From assembly GCF_001186125.1 (NCBI RefSeq), contig NW_014040449.1, positions 12,465-36,635 on the forward strand: a DNA stretch of 24,171 nt. The letters are read 5' to 3'. This DNA comes from Sphaeroforma arctica JP610 (lineage: Eukaryota; Opisthokonta; Ichthyosporea; Ichthyophonida). The translations under genes were made by a program, and so were the position numbers. The notes under the pieces are model-generated. The model was given only the letters and a program-made list of their open reading frames with translations. It searched no databases and was not told where the DNA came from. Positions 1 to 8,498 of the stretch are shown here, one piece after another (position 1 is the first letter of the stretch; each line of letters opens with the position of its first letter).

Positions 1-663
1 TCATATTCATAATATATATACGTTCATGTGAATGTTGCTATCTTTGTATCCGTGCATGAATACGAATATATAAATATATTTATATATATATATGCAAATG
101 ATTTGTTGACGATGGAGCATTCTACAGTGTAGTCTCAAACTTTCTGCTGGTAACAAAATTTAGTAGTCTGTAGATTCAATGAGTATATTTGTTTCGTCAG
201 ATATGTTACCTTAAGATGTACTTTCTAATGTACTTTTTGATCCGGCTTTCTATATTGATAGAACGGAATGACTCCTGGAACACCTCAAGAACAGCAGTTC
301 GCAAGCGCTTTGTGCCGTTTTCTGTTGTTTGCTCCTTTCTATATTCCTGTGCTGCTTGATCATCGCCAAACAAACCAAAAGGCTACTTATGGTTTAAATT
401 CAGAGTTGTTCTACCGTACTATACCTCGGCTGGGAAAATAGACAATTATATGTGTGTGTGGGTTTGGTATTACTAAAATTTATTGGAAACGACTGATGTG
501 TTAACGATCCGGTATTTTTTACTCCAAGTTAGCTTCAATGACCTCACCCATACCTAAATCGTATTCTTAGCTCTTGTATAGCATGTACACTGCCAACACG
601 GTAGCTGATGAAAAATATGATTGGTTTGCTACAACTCATAGATAGGCGACCGCTCCCTTTCAG
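1..663. other. Upstream or intronic DNA left of the first recognised carrier exon
   Basis: AT-rich DNA with a short (TA)n tract at about 64-95. Since 664-771 is an internal carrier exon, some or all of this is probably intron of the same gene. A 57-codon open frame at 268-441 (+) starts MTPGTPQEQQF, but I see no carrier motif in it. The missing first membrane helix, with its P-x-[DE]-x-x-[KR] signature, is not recognisable here. I cannot say whether a 5' exon or promoter lies in this stretch. The 3' end (about 650-663) is a good polypyrimidine/AG acceptor. Confidence 0.5.
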
Positions 664-771
664 TCCGAAGGAAATGTACCGAGGGGTAGGTATAAACGTG
701 GTCAGTATGGCCCCTATCACAGCTATGCAGTTCGGTGCCATGCAGTTCTTCTCGGATCTACTGAAAGCAAA
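664..771 (+). other. Carrier exon (second helix of repeat 1)
   Basis: The acceptor is CTCCCTTTCAG ending at 663; the donor is GTATGT at 772-777. It encodes PKEMYRGVGINVVSMAPI and on to FFSDLLKA, the YRG...matrix-helix to helix 2 part of carrier repeat 1. It ends two bases into a codon, and the next exon (1798) supplies the third base to give Lys. The frame stays open past the donor to 811, but that extension (YVEPKWANQFPV) does not look like carrier sequence. Confidence 0.8.
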
Positions 772-3251
772 GTATGTGGAGCCAAAGTGGGCGAATCAGT
801 TCCCAGTTTAATAGCACATAATGTATGGCATAGTACATCGTATGTATTTATCGGGTTGTCCATCCGATGTCAGCACAAGTAGTTTGATGTACATATTTAT
901 ATCGTGATGCTGTAGGCTATTGCTGCGTTTCACTGGTTTTGTATATATGTTGCCAACTTTTGTGTTTACTGCGTACGGGGGATAATCGGTATGCACATTT
1001 GTTTACTATCTTTTGGTAATATTGTCGTCATCCTTTGTGATGAATGAGTCACGAGATGCACATTATGTGTGAGTGAGCGAACACATACCAACGTTTGCCA
1101 TCGTGTTATCAAAGCTCTGTTGGTGGAATTCTGCAAACTGTGCAATGCTGAATTCTAGGCGAATTCTGGCCAATTATACCTGCGATAATCTGTAAATGAA
1201 TTATACCTGTGATAATCTGTATACGAATGCTACTTGCGACAATACGTATATGCTCCACCTACGTGAGTGATCAATTGTACTTGGGATATATTGTAGCTGC
1301 TATTCAATACCATCGTGGCGTCAGGATAGCAAAGTCTGATTCATTTCCATTTCAAAAACTCCTTAGTTAGATGTTATGCCATAGGAGTTTTCTCATCAAG
1401 CATTTCTGACATATCCACCCGATGACAGTGATGTAAATCTATTATTTGAAACAAGGTTGCATCGTGCGAATGTACTTATGTACCTTGTCCCTACCATCAT
1501 ATAACACCCATCTCACTTCTGTTGAGCCCTCGTATATGGTGAGCTACCTTCAGGTCGTCGCATCAAATCTCTACCTTTAATTATATATAAATACCCCTTC
1601 ACTCCGCACTTTGATGAATTAACTTCGGGTCAGAAAATCGGATCTTGGCATACTTTCTCTCAGTTGAATACTACTTATAACATATAGTGATGAATGAACG
1701 CCAGTCAATTTTGTGTTTACCAAAAATCAGTGGAAAATTGGCTTCCTTTCAAAAATCCGATCTGTAACTCTGTTGCATACTCCTATATTCTACACAGAGG
1801 TGAATTAACTTCCTGTCAGAAAATAGGATGTGCAGCTTCCGCTGGTGCTTTATCGGCACTCATGAGCAGCCCAGCAGAATTATTGGTAATCCAGCAACAG
1901 AAAACCGGGTTTGCCCTGGGCAAACAATTCACAGAGGTGGCAGGCAAATTCGGTGCTGCGCGACTATACAGAGGTTTCCCTATGACCGCAGGACGTGAGG
2001 CGCTGTTTACGGCCGGATACTTGGGGTTGGGACCTATCGCTAAGGTATGAACGTGTTCAAAACTTAACTTGACGTGTTCTTGTTGAGATGTTTGGTTGGT
2101 ATTCTCGTCTGTCCGAGAACACCGGGTTAGTTACGTTTGCCGTGGACTCACTATATATCTATTCTCGAATTAATGTGGAGCAACCCCATCCTGGAATAAT
2201 TTGTAGAATGCACACTACAGGCCCTTGCGTAGTGTTTTATGTTCTTGTACCCAACCGCAGACAAATCTTGCAAGAGTATTTCCCGTTGCTCATGTAGAAC
2301 GTATTTAATTATTATGTGGAAGTTCAGGCTTTCAAAATTCTTTTTACACAAATACAAACAAGCTTGCTGGCAATTTTCCTTTGCATCGGGTACATGTTCC
2401 TAAATTATCAACAAGTGAGAAAATTTGAGTCTGCAAGTATAGCGTAAACTCATTCTACTCATCACACAAATACAGGCAAGCTTGCAAGATAACTTCCCAT
2501 TGCTTAAGGAAAACGATGGACTAGCGTTATTAGCTGGTGGTTGTGCGGCCGGTCTTGTCGCGGGTGTATTGACGCACCCTCTCGACACTGTGAAGACTCG
2601 ACTGCAGAGTGATATAGCCCGAGAGGTACGTATGCAACGATCGTTCTATCAGTATCTAAATTGTTTTGGAAGACTACGTACATACGCGTGCAATTGTGTC
2701 TAATTAGATAAGCACAATGTCCTTCTATCGTCACGTACACCAAATTTTGTTAGCCGCATTGATACAGTATCAACTAACAGCTTGTTGTGGTCCACGAGTC
2801 TGTTCGTTTTGTTTGAAATTATACACGTGTTTCGCGTATGATTTGCTCGAACTTACGCACACGTGTTTCGCGTATTCCCCCTGAATTTTTCTATTCGTAC
2901 TGCGCTCTCGTATAGTCTCTTACGCACTGAAGAGCGTAGCACGTAGCATATCTCGGACATAAAATACAAATAGAATTGTTAAATTTTATCGCCTAGTCGT
3001 CCTGTATATAAAATATATTCCCTTACTTATCTTATCTCATACTTGTACTACACTTGTACTCGCTTTAGGTTTACAAAGGGCCGTGGGCGGCTGCAAAGGT
3101 ACTGTGGAAAGAGGAAGGTGCTGCCGCGTTCTACAAGGGCTTCTTACCCAGATGTGCTCGTCTGTGTGGAGCTGTTATAATCCTCAACAAGGCAGGTGGG
3201 ATATTAGAGGAAATTATAGTAGATAATAACATCCTGGCTTTTGGGAAATAA
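664..3251 (+). CDS. Mitochondrial carrier family (SLC25) protein, 5'-partial, four exons
   Basis: Solute transporter of the six-helix mitochondrial carrier family, expected in the inner mitochondrial membrane; the substrate cannot be assigned. Exons are 664-771, 1798-2044, 2476-2625 and 3069-3251 (stop TAA 3249-3251), giving about 228 residues against roughly 300 for a whole carrier, so the start of repeat 1 is missing. Visible parts in order: second helix of repeat 1 (MYRGVGINVVSMAPITAMQF); repeat 2 with SPAELLVIQQQ and LYRGFPMTAGREALFTAGYL; repeat 3 with the textbook signature HPLDTVKTRLQ, then EEGAAAFYKGFLPRCARL. Repeat 2 has PxE but lacks the usual basic residue of the signature. The helix 4 'GRE' sits near the substrate contact site and resembles amino-acid-type carriers, which is only a hint. 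The three introns are GT-AG of 1026, 431 and 443 nt, in phases 2, 0 and 0, and every junction keeps frame. Exon chaining was done by eye. Confidence 0.88.
1173..1253. repeat. Degenerate 27-bp tandem repeat, three units
   Basis: Units 1173-1199, 1200-1226 and 1227-1253 share the core ACCTG(C/T)GATAATCTGTA; the third is the most diverged (TACTTGCGACAATACGTA). A fourth, looser unit (GTACTTGGGATATATTGTA) lies at about 1273-1300. The array is inside a carrier intron. No function is evident. Confidence 0.8.
1615..1643 (+). repeat. Shadow copy of the head of the 1798-2044 exon
   Basis: 29 bp matching 1801-1829 at 26 positions by eye. In the exon's frame it reads ELTSGQKIG against ELTSCQKIG in the real exon. 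Two of the three differences are synonymous (TCC/TCG, ATA/ATC). The AG that forms the real acceptor is not kept, so it is not obviously spliceable. After about 1645 the match stops. A weaker third copy without its own coding match lies at 1742-1763. Confidence 0.8.
1798..2044 (+). other. Carrier exon (repeat 2)
   Basis: The acceptor TTCTACACAG ends at 1797; the donor is AAG|GTATGA at 2045. It encodes the end of the loop after repeat 1 (GELTSCQKIG), helix 3 with SPAELLVIQQQ, the matrix segment LYRGFP, and helix 4 with TAGREALFTAGYLGLGPIAK. An alternative acceptor (TTCCTGTCAG) ends at 1819 but would put the exon out of phase with 664-771. The 1797 site keeps frame and is preferred. Confidence 0.82.
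2268..2301 (+). repeat. Shadow copy of the head of the 2476-2625 exon (coding part)
   Basis: 34 bp aligning without gaps to 2482-2515, 26 matches by eye. It reads LQEYFPLL against LQDNFPLL in the real exon, with synonymous third-base changes at Pro and Leu (CCA/CCG, CTT/CTC), then a stop. A possible acceptor (CCAACCGCAG, ending 2260) lies just before it, but using it would not keep the frame of the upstream exon. Confidence 0.8.
2346..2367 (+). repeat. Shadow copy of the acceptor before the 2476-2625 exon
   Basis: 22 bp matching 2464-2485 at 20 positions. Both differences turn the acceptor region TACAGGCAAG into TACAAACAAG, so the AG is absent and the copy should not be used as a splice site. 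Weaker similarity continues to about 2390. Confidence 0.75.
2476..2625 (+). other. Carrier exon (repeat 3, helix 5 with signature)
   Basis: The acceptor ACAAATACAG ends at 2475; the donor is GAG|GTACGT at 2626. It encodes ASLQDNFPLLKENDGLALL, a glycine/alanine-rich helix 5, then HPLDTVKTRLQSDIARE, the canonical PxDxxKxR carrier signature. Phase 0 at both ends matches its neighbours. Confidence 0.9.
2626..3068 (+). other. Carrier intron with a 17-bp direct repeat
   Basis: GT-AG intron of 443 nt with donor GTACGT and acceptor CTCGCTTTAG. It contains two exact 17-bp copies of ACACGTGTTTCGCGTAT at 2823-2839 and 2859-2875. The short tandem ACTTGTACT sits just before the acceptor. No exon-head copy of the next exon was seen here. 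Confidence 0.75.
2823..2875. repeat. 17-bp direct repeat with CACGTG cores
   Basis: Copies at 2823-2839 and 2859-2875 are identical, 36 bp apart start to start, each holding the palindrome CACGTG. This is an E-box-like hexamer in form; whether it binds anything cannot be told from the sequence. Confidence 0.8.
3069..3251 (+). other. Terminal carrier exon (end of repeat 3)
   Basis: The acceptor CTCGCTTTAG ends at 3068 and phase 0 continues the frame. It encodes VYKGPWAAAKVLWKEEG, then AAAFYKGFLPRCARLCGAVI (matrix helix to helix 6), and ends LAFGK before TAA at 3249-3251. This is the classic EG..aFYKG..PR..R ending of the family. Confidence 0.9.
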
Positions 3252-3252
3252 A
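3247..3252 (+). promoter_or_regulatory. AATAAA overlapping the carrier stop codon
   Basis: The hexamer AATAAA contains the stop codon TAA (3249-3251). If this is the polyadenylation signal, the 3' UTR would be about 10-30 nt long. The next A/T-rich stretch (about 3268-3276) does not contain another AATAAA. Confidence 0.45.
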
Positions 3253-3770
3253 GCTAGCAATACAGATATATATATCCACACGGCATGTTTATGATACGTA
3301 AACCTTTTGACTATAGGCTCATGCTTCTATTGAATACGTAAATGTCTATTTACGAAGCTTTCAACAGCTTCGGACTTACTTGTAGATTGGGTAAGCAATA
3401 ATCTGCCTGTATGAGGATGCTTTTTGCTTAACAGTGGTTCAGATCCACTTCAACACAGCAGCGACAACCGAGTCGAGGGCACAAATGCAGAACATGGACT
3501 CCTTTGATTCATAGGTTTCTGTGCGCTAAAACCGCATATGAGTCATTTTTGAGAACTCTCATTGTGTGCTCACGGGGCAAATCTATCAAGTACGGAAGCA
3601 CGCCCACTTAAAAACTATGACCACTTACAAATCTAATGCTATAAACACTTAGAAAACTATGACCAAAACTTCGAAGGCAATCTTGCCCTATGTGGTCACT
3701 ACCGTCGCAGAGAATCGACTTCAATACCTAGGCATCGCAGCTCATCAACATTTATAGAATAGTATTTATT
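3253..3770. other. Intergenic DNA, nothing recognised
   Basis: About 500 bp after the carrier gene without an open frame, RNA gene or repeat that I can recognise. Confidence 0.5.
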
Positions 3771-3971
3771 TACATATCTATATATCTTTACATCTATCTA
3801 TATATGTATCTATCTATATATATATATGTATCTATATCTATATCTATAAATATATTTATATATATATGTATATATACATATATATTTTATATATATATAT
3901 GTATATATATATATATGTGTGTGTGTGTATGTAAGTATGTATATATATATATATGTGTGTGGGTGTGTGTG

Positions 3972-4023
<52 letters not shown>

Positions 4024-4032
4024 GTGTGTATA
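3771..4032. repeat. Compound microsatellite (TA)n/(TATC)n/(GT)n
   Basis: A 260-bp low-complexity block. It begins with TATC-type repeats, passes through (TA)n with interspersed (GT)n, and ends in an almost pure (TA)n run of about 50 bp (about 3974-4021). Open frames across it (YIYIYI..., THTHIYIY...) are translations of the repeat, not genes. Confidence 0.95.
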
Positions 4033-5121
4033 GGTACTGATATGCGGACCGTCATCAGTAGTATCAATTGTAACCAATTTCGACCTCAGAGCCAGAATGA
4101 TCGAGTCTCAACAAGGTGGGGTGCTCGAAGAACGAACGATATTTCAGAATACCATTTAATGTTTAACGTTTTGATTCCATTGCCCTGACTTCAACCTGCT
4201 GAAACATATACCAAATCTCCTGGCATGCACCAATTATTTGTATCACAGTATCACCCAACTCGGCCCTAAGTGATACTAAGAAGTGATCTACTCACTTGTT
4301 CATAGCGGAGGGCTAATATTCTTTTTCTCATTGCAAGGTTCTAGGTGGCATCACATATCCCGATGTTGACGGACTCCATATTCGTGCAACACCACTTGAA
4401 ATCTATCTATTTCAGCTTTTCCCTGCGTGGTCCACGGCTGCGCTCAGCAAATCTTTGGCGTGATCTGTTACAGGAAAACCAAGCGCAACTAAATAATGCG
4501 ACACCCCCAGTTGGCTGCTATGCACCCAATTCACTACTACCGTTGGCCTTGACAATATGCACAGAATTGTGCTTGCTGTGTAATCTACTATGTACATAAT
4601 GACCTATCGCTTTAGAATCTAAGGTATGCTAGTCGGACTCAGTCTTGACACAGAAATTTGCTCAGTATCTCTTTAGCAAAGAACCAGACTGTCGTCGCAT
4701 CCAATGGGACCAGTCTTTACCATAACGTCCGAGTGCCGACATGACTAGTACTATAATACCAACTCAGATTCTGCCGTGGAAAAATGCACGGTTTACCTTC
4801 AACGTGTCACCTGTCGACAAAGTCATCCATCGCGCCCAAATATGTACATAGCACCTGTATCCTGATATTCCATAATTATTAACGTTCGTAATATATTTGG
4901 CTGTGTTAAATATAATCCAACTCATCAGTTTCTCGTGTGCACTGCAATTCTTACTCAGATTGATCACTACATTGCTTACTCGGGTTGTCTTCGGCGTATC
5001 AGAAGCCTACAGAGTCATCTTTCGTATCTAAATTGCTCATAGCGCCTGCACTGACCGCATTTTTTGCAGCTGGGATATCGGCCAATTCATAGGAGATTAT
5101 CGTGTGATTGCAAGGCCTGGA

Positions 5122-5148
5122 CTAATCTCAATTCATTCGTTTGTAGAG
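5122..5148 (+). repeat. Duplicated acceptor-like segment, copy 1
   Basis: 27 bp matching 5453-5479 at 24 positions. It has the form of a 3' splice site: CTAAT branch-point-like start, pyrimidine-rich stretch, TTTGTAG. Weaker similarity runs on for perhaps 60 bp. The following frame reads ELKSHEIKRVLNGAF, which I do not recognise. A real exon of an unrecognised gene is possible but unsupported. Confidence 0.65.
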
Positions 5149-5452
5149 AACTGAAAAGCCATGAGATCAAACGCGTGCTCAATGGCGCATTTAGTAGGCT
5201 TGATCCGCGCTCTCGGACCCAGTTCCTCTCATTGCACGGTATATCTAGAGTCCCACACACACACACTGCCTTCCGTGGTATCAAACTCAGTTTCCATGGC
5301 AACCACGCCAACACCCCAATTGTCGAAGGCACATATCCTGTGCGAACATCACCTTCTGTAAATCCAAGTGTAACCCCTCGCCTGTTGCCTTTATGTAACT
5401 TTCTTTGAGAGTACTAATGCGATAAAAGTGTTCTAATGGACAGTCTGATGAT

Positions 5453-5479
5453 CTAATCTCGACTCATTCCTTTGTAGAG
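5453..5479 (+). repeat. Duplicated acceptor-like segment, copy 2
   Basis: Partner of 5122-5148, 331 bp away, again CTAATCTC...TTTGTAGAG. It resembles the exon-head duplications in the carrier introns. Confidence 0.65.
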
Positions 5480-6059
5480 CATTAGGGGTCATAAGAACAA
5501 AGAAATCGTCTGTATCTTCCTGTGCATCTAGACTCGCGATATGAACCACCCTTCCCCAGCCAGCCAGCACGGAGTGTTTTGATGTGATACATTGCATTGC
5601 CAACCCTTGCGACATTCTACTTATTTTTTTCATCGGTATTGGATGTTGTATTCAAAATTGTACGTGTGTAACAGCGCATTCGATTGATTTGAAATGTTCA
5701 ATACAGTATCTAGAAAGGCATCTCTTCTGAACCGAAATTGACCTATACGTGTACATTTCTCCGATTGAACGCTTTATAAACATGTTAATAAATTGGTTTC
5801 ACTTATATTCCATGCTTTGCAGTTGACTGCCCAGCGCAAGTTTTTGGATGTGGCATACTTAGTATAATCGGGATGCAACAACAATTGCCCTCTGGATAGA
5901 GTCTACTAAATTTACGATTTCCGCTAAAACAACGATGTCGTAGAGAGAAAATTAATTTCCGCTCGATCTTGGTGTAATAGTGATGTGCTGTGGATCGTAG
6001 GTGGGATTCATAATCTGCGATGATAACAGTAATGGGTGTACAGTGTGCGTGCAGATTTG

Positions 6060-6445
6060 GTTGTGTAATTCGTGCGAAGTGCGTATAGTCCCTACGTATG
6101 TGATCAGCGACCACGTTGTGTGCGTCTGGTACATGTTTTGCGACGATGGTGAAGTCGTGCGTTGATTTTGATCTCCGCTAGGAGATGTAAGAAAACGAGC
6201 ATTTCTGGTCCGTTCGATGTTCGTGTGGCGATGTTTGCGATTGAGCCTGTGTTGTCGGACATCACTGTCACGGTATAGCCTGCGAATTTGTGGGCGAAGA
6301 GGCCAGCGAGATATACGATGGCCAATTGTTCAAGGAATGTTATCGCGTGACATTCCGAATGTAACGCTGTCCCCCCCCCCCTCCCCCCACCCCTCACGGC
6401 GGAAAGGGGTACAGTGGTCGTGTCATAAGCGAGCTGCCCTTTCAA
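6060..6445 (-). pseudogene. RNase H domain remains of the DIRS-like element
   Basis: The visible stretch includes HAITFLEQLAIVYLAGLF, MSDNTGSIANIATRTSNGPE and LHLLAEIKINARLHH. This follows the DIRS-type RNase H layout: SDN near a substrate-binding aromatic/helix, then a histidine-containing ending. It is a fossil. Its first part carries a G-rich run on the coding strand (6371-6393). Confidence 0.7.
6371..6393 (-). other. Poly-G/C tract with G-quadruplex potential
   Basis: The plus strand has runs of 11, 6 and 4-5 cytosines separated by single T or A bases. The minus strand therefore carries at least four G-runs of three or more within about 25 bases, which satisfies the usual G-quadruplex pattern. 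It lies in the RNase H remains of the fossil element. Confidence 0.75.
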
Positions 6446-6699
6446 CTATTTAGTATTTTGTACCATGTATGCATGTCGTCGCGTATTTCCTGGGGTATGC
6501 GACGTTGATAGTGTGGGCGTCCCTTGAGTGGTAGGTGCTAGTACATGCGTTGCATAAATGGGTGTCCTGCAGGGTATATAGCTGATAGCCAGATGAGTTT
6601 GCCACTCATTGAAGCGATGTCGTGGTATGATGCCCTGGCTTTTGCATTCCAGTCAAACAGTAGGGCCGCGTACTTCTCACGTTTGGTTTGTGTGATGCT

Positions 6700-7456
6700 T
6701 ATTGTCTTGTCGATCATGTTCTAGAGGATGCCTATTCATTCCACTTTAGGTTGGCTGCAAATTAGTTACTTTCTTGAATAAGGATTCGTGGCGAGCGAGA
6801 TAGTCATCGACGATTTCCAGGCTATGTGTCCTGCGTTGGATATGACCCAGTTGAGCGCACGGCCTAGGTGGTCGTAGTTGGCTGTGGAATTCTCACTGTC
6901 GAAACTACAGCACGGTCGAAATAAATGAGACCGTCAGAATGCTAGAGTGCATGTAGGAGTACATCCTCTCTGTCGAGGGTCATCGTGTGGAATGCGTTTT
7001 CGATATTAATCAAATTGAGTGTGCAGCCGTGCGGTGCATCGCTGAGGTTCTGTATCACGACAAGTATCTTCACATATATGAGTGATTGTTTTGTAAACTG
7101 AGCGTTGATATTTATATCAGACTATTTAGGGTATGAGTGATCGCTCACACGTCAGGGCTTGTTGCCTTCCTGTCGTAGTTTATCGCACTGCCCTGCAGGC
7201 CGCAATGTATGTACGGTAGATCTCGTGTGCATGCTTCTTGGGTGAAGCCTCCGATGACGGTGCCATTTTGGAGTTGTGATTGTAGTTTCTCGTGTGCGAG
7301 ATTGCAATCAGTTGTGTAGGATCTAAGGTTGTCGTGGAATGTGCGCGTATTAGGGTTTCCTGTGTATCCAATTGGAGCGCCGTGGGATACTATATGAAAG
7401 AGTTTGTTAGTTTTAGTTAAATCATAGCCTGAGGGGGCTTTCTTTATTTTTCTCAT
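6700..7456 (-). pseudogene. Reverse transcriptase remains of the DIRS-like element
   Basis: The start (7456-7145) has GAPIGYTGNPNTRTFHDNLR and LQSQLQNGTVIGGFTQEA, the part that precedes the RT fingers in DIRS-type elements. At about 7100-6950 there are similarities to the core, such as LNLINIENAFHTMTLDRED (compare 'KIDIKNAFR...'). It is a fossil with several breaks. Confidence 0.65.
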
Positions 7457-7563
7457 ATCTAGTACTGTAGTGGGTACAGGTGCGTGCTGGATAGAACGGA
7501 GAATATTGATCTCGCCGCAGTATGTCGACTGATTCCCATTGTGTTCTTAGCATTGTGCTCTTT

Positions 7564-7627
7564 GGAGTTTTGCAGTCATGGACGTTGCATTCGTGGGAGT
7601 TTCGCAGTCATGGATGTTGCATTCGTG
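7564..7627. repeat. 32-bp tandem duplication
   Basis: 7564-7595 and 7596-7627 are nearly identical (about two differences), sharing GCAGTCATGGA(C/T)GTTGCATT. It lies in the fossil gag-like region just after the cysteine finger. Confidence 0.85.
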
Positions 7628-8438
7628 GCGGTAGCGATATGGATAGCGCTTGCAAACACCCAGGTTCCAAAGATTACACTTTTCAATATTGGGGATAGAT
7701 ATGCGGTCGTTTGCTCCGTTTGTGTTGCGACCGTTGCGGTCTTGATTGCGGTCGCCTCGACGATTTAAGGTCGTGGTTGATATCTGCGTATAGCCGATGC
7801 AGTATGATCCCTCGCACTTGCATTGCATGCAGTAGGCGCTGTTGTGATTAAAGGTGCTGGTGCCAACACTCCCTGCGAGCTTGTCACTGTTGACCTGACT
7901 CAGACGAGTGTGGTCTTTGTAGTTGTCTATTTGCGAGCACTTCAGGGGTCGTCCGTGTTGAAGCTCGCATAGGTGCCATTGGTAGTGACTATCATTTGCG
8001 ATGGCCTCGAACGTCACAAGATCTGGGCGAAGATTAATAAGGTGGACCACGTTGGAGATCGATGCTGAACACGTCTGTGAAGGTCTTGAATGTCTCTTTA
8101 CTTTATTTAAAAGTAAGGTTGCTGCCTTCCTGGATCGGAACGTTGTTCAGTTTTGGGCCTGTCTTGCTGACACGAAGTGCTTGTTTAGTGTCATAAAGCG
8201 AGAATGATATACCTGATTTTGTTTTCTCCTTGAATTTGTTGGGGTTGCGAGGTTGGCACTCGCAGAGTTCCCTTTTCATCTCTTCCTTCGTCTTGGGAGT
8301 AGTCGTTGATACTTGATTGGTTGCCAGTAGCTGGATCTGGCTCGCCTGTAGATCGTACCGATTGTTGAGATCGGCGTAGCGTTTGTGGCTGGTCGCGATT
8401 TCTTCCTTCAGGAGCGATGGACAGCTGAGAGATCGTCC

Positions 8439-8498
8439 TTTGTCGGCGGCAGCTTTGTCGTGAGCAGCTTTGTCGGCGGCAGCTTTGTCGGTGGTTGC
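8439..8498. repeat. 15-bp tandem repeat, four units
   Basis: Four units of TTTGTCGGCGGCAGC and close variants at 8439, 8454, 8469 and 8484. Read on the minus strand they encode the D-K-A-A-A type repeat of the gag-like region. Confidence 0.9.

Larger units (their letters stand above)
772..1797 (+). other. Intron with tandem repeats and exon-head copies
   Basis: GT-AG intron of 1026 nt, flanked by GTATGT and by a pyrimidine-rich acceptor ending TTCTACACAG. No coding sequence is visible. It contains a degenerate 27-bp tandem repeat (1173-1253, with a diverged unit at 1273-1300). It also holds degenerate copies of the start of the next exon at 1615-1643 and about 1742-1763. Confidence 0.75.
2045..2475 (+). 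other. Intron with two degenerate copies of the next exon's head
   Basis: GT-AG intron of 431 nt (donor GTATGA, acceptor ACAAATACAG). It contains copies of the acceptor/exon start at 2268-2301 and 2346-2367. The rest is unremarkable. Confidence 0.8.
4033..5800. other. Intergenic DNA, no supported gene
   Basis: Several 60-114 codon frames exist (for example 5064-5408 +, 4345-4599 +), but none shows a family motif or convincing composition. The one structured feature is a duplicated segment at 5122-5148 and 5453-5479. I see no RNA gene or transposon end. Confidence 0.5.

Noticed and set aside
268-441. 57-codon frame starting MTPGTPQEQQF as a first carrier exon
   Set aside because: No carrier motif, no clear donor, and no way to link it in phase to 664-771.
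772-811. Continuation of the first carrier exon to the stop at 811
   Set aside because: GTATGT donor at 772 and exact phase agreement with 1798 favour splicing; the extension lacks carrier features.
1173-1300. CRISPR-like array
   Set aside because: Units are adjacent with no spacers and differ from each other; eukaryotic intron context.
3804-4077. Overlapping open frames on both strands rich in Ile/Tyr and Thr/His
   Set aside because: They are translations of a (TA)n/(GT)n microsatellite.
4345-4599. 84-codon + frame
   Set aside because: No motif and no supporting splice or regulatory signal.
5064-5408. 114-codon frame as a gene
   Set aside because: No recognisable family and a plausible splice-acceptor-like sequence within it; length is not unusual for this composition.
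7484-7768. 94-codon hydrophobic + frame
   Set aside because: It lies antisense to the DIRS-like gag finger; the hydrophobicity comes from the opposite strand's composition.
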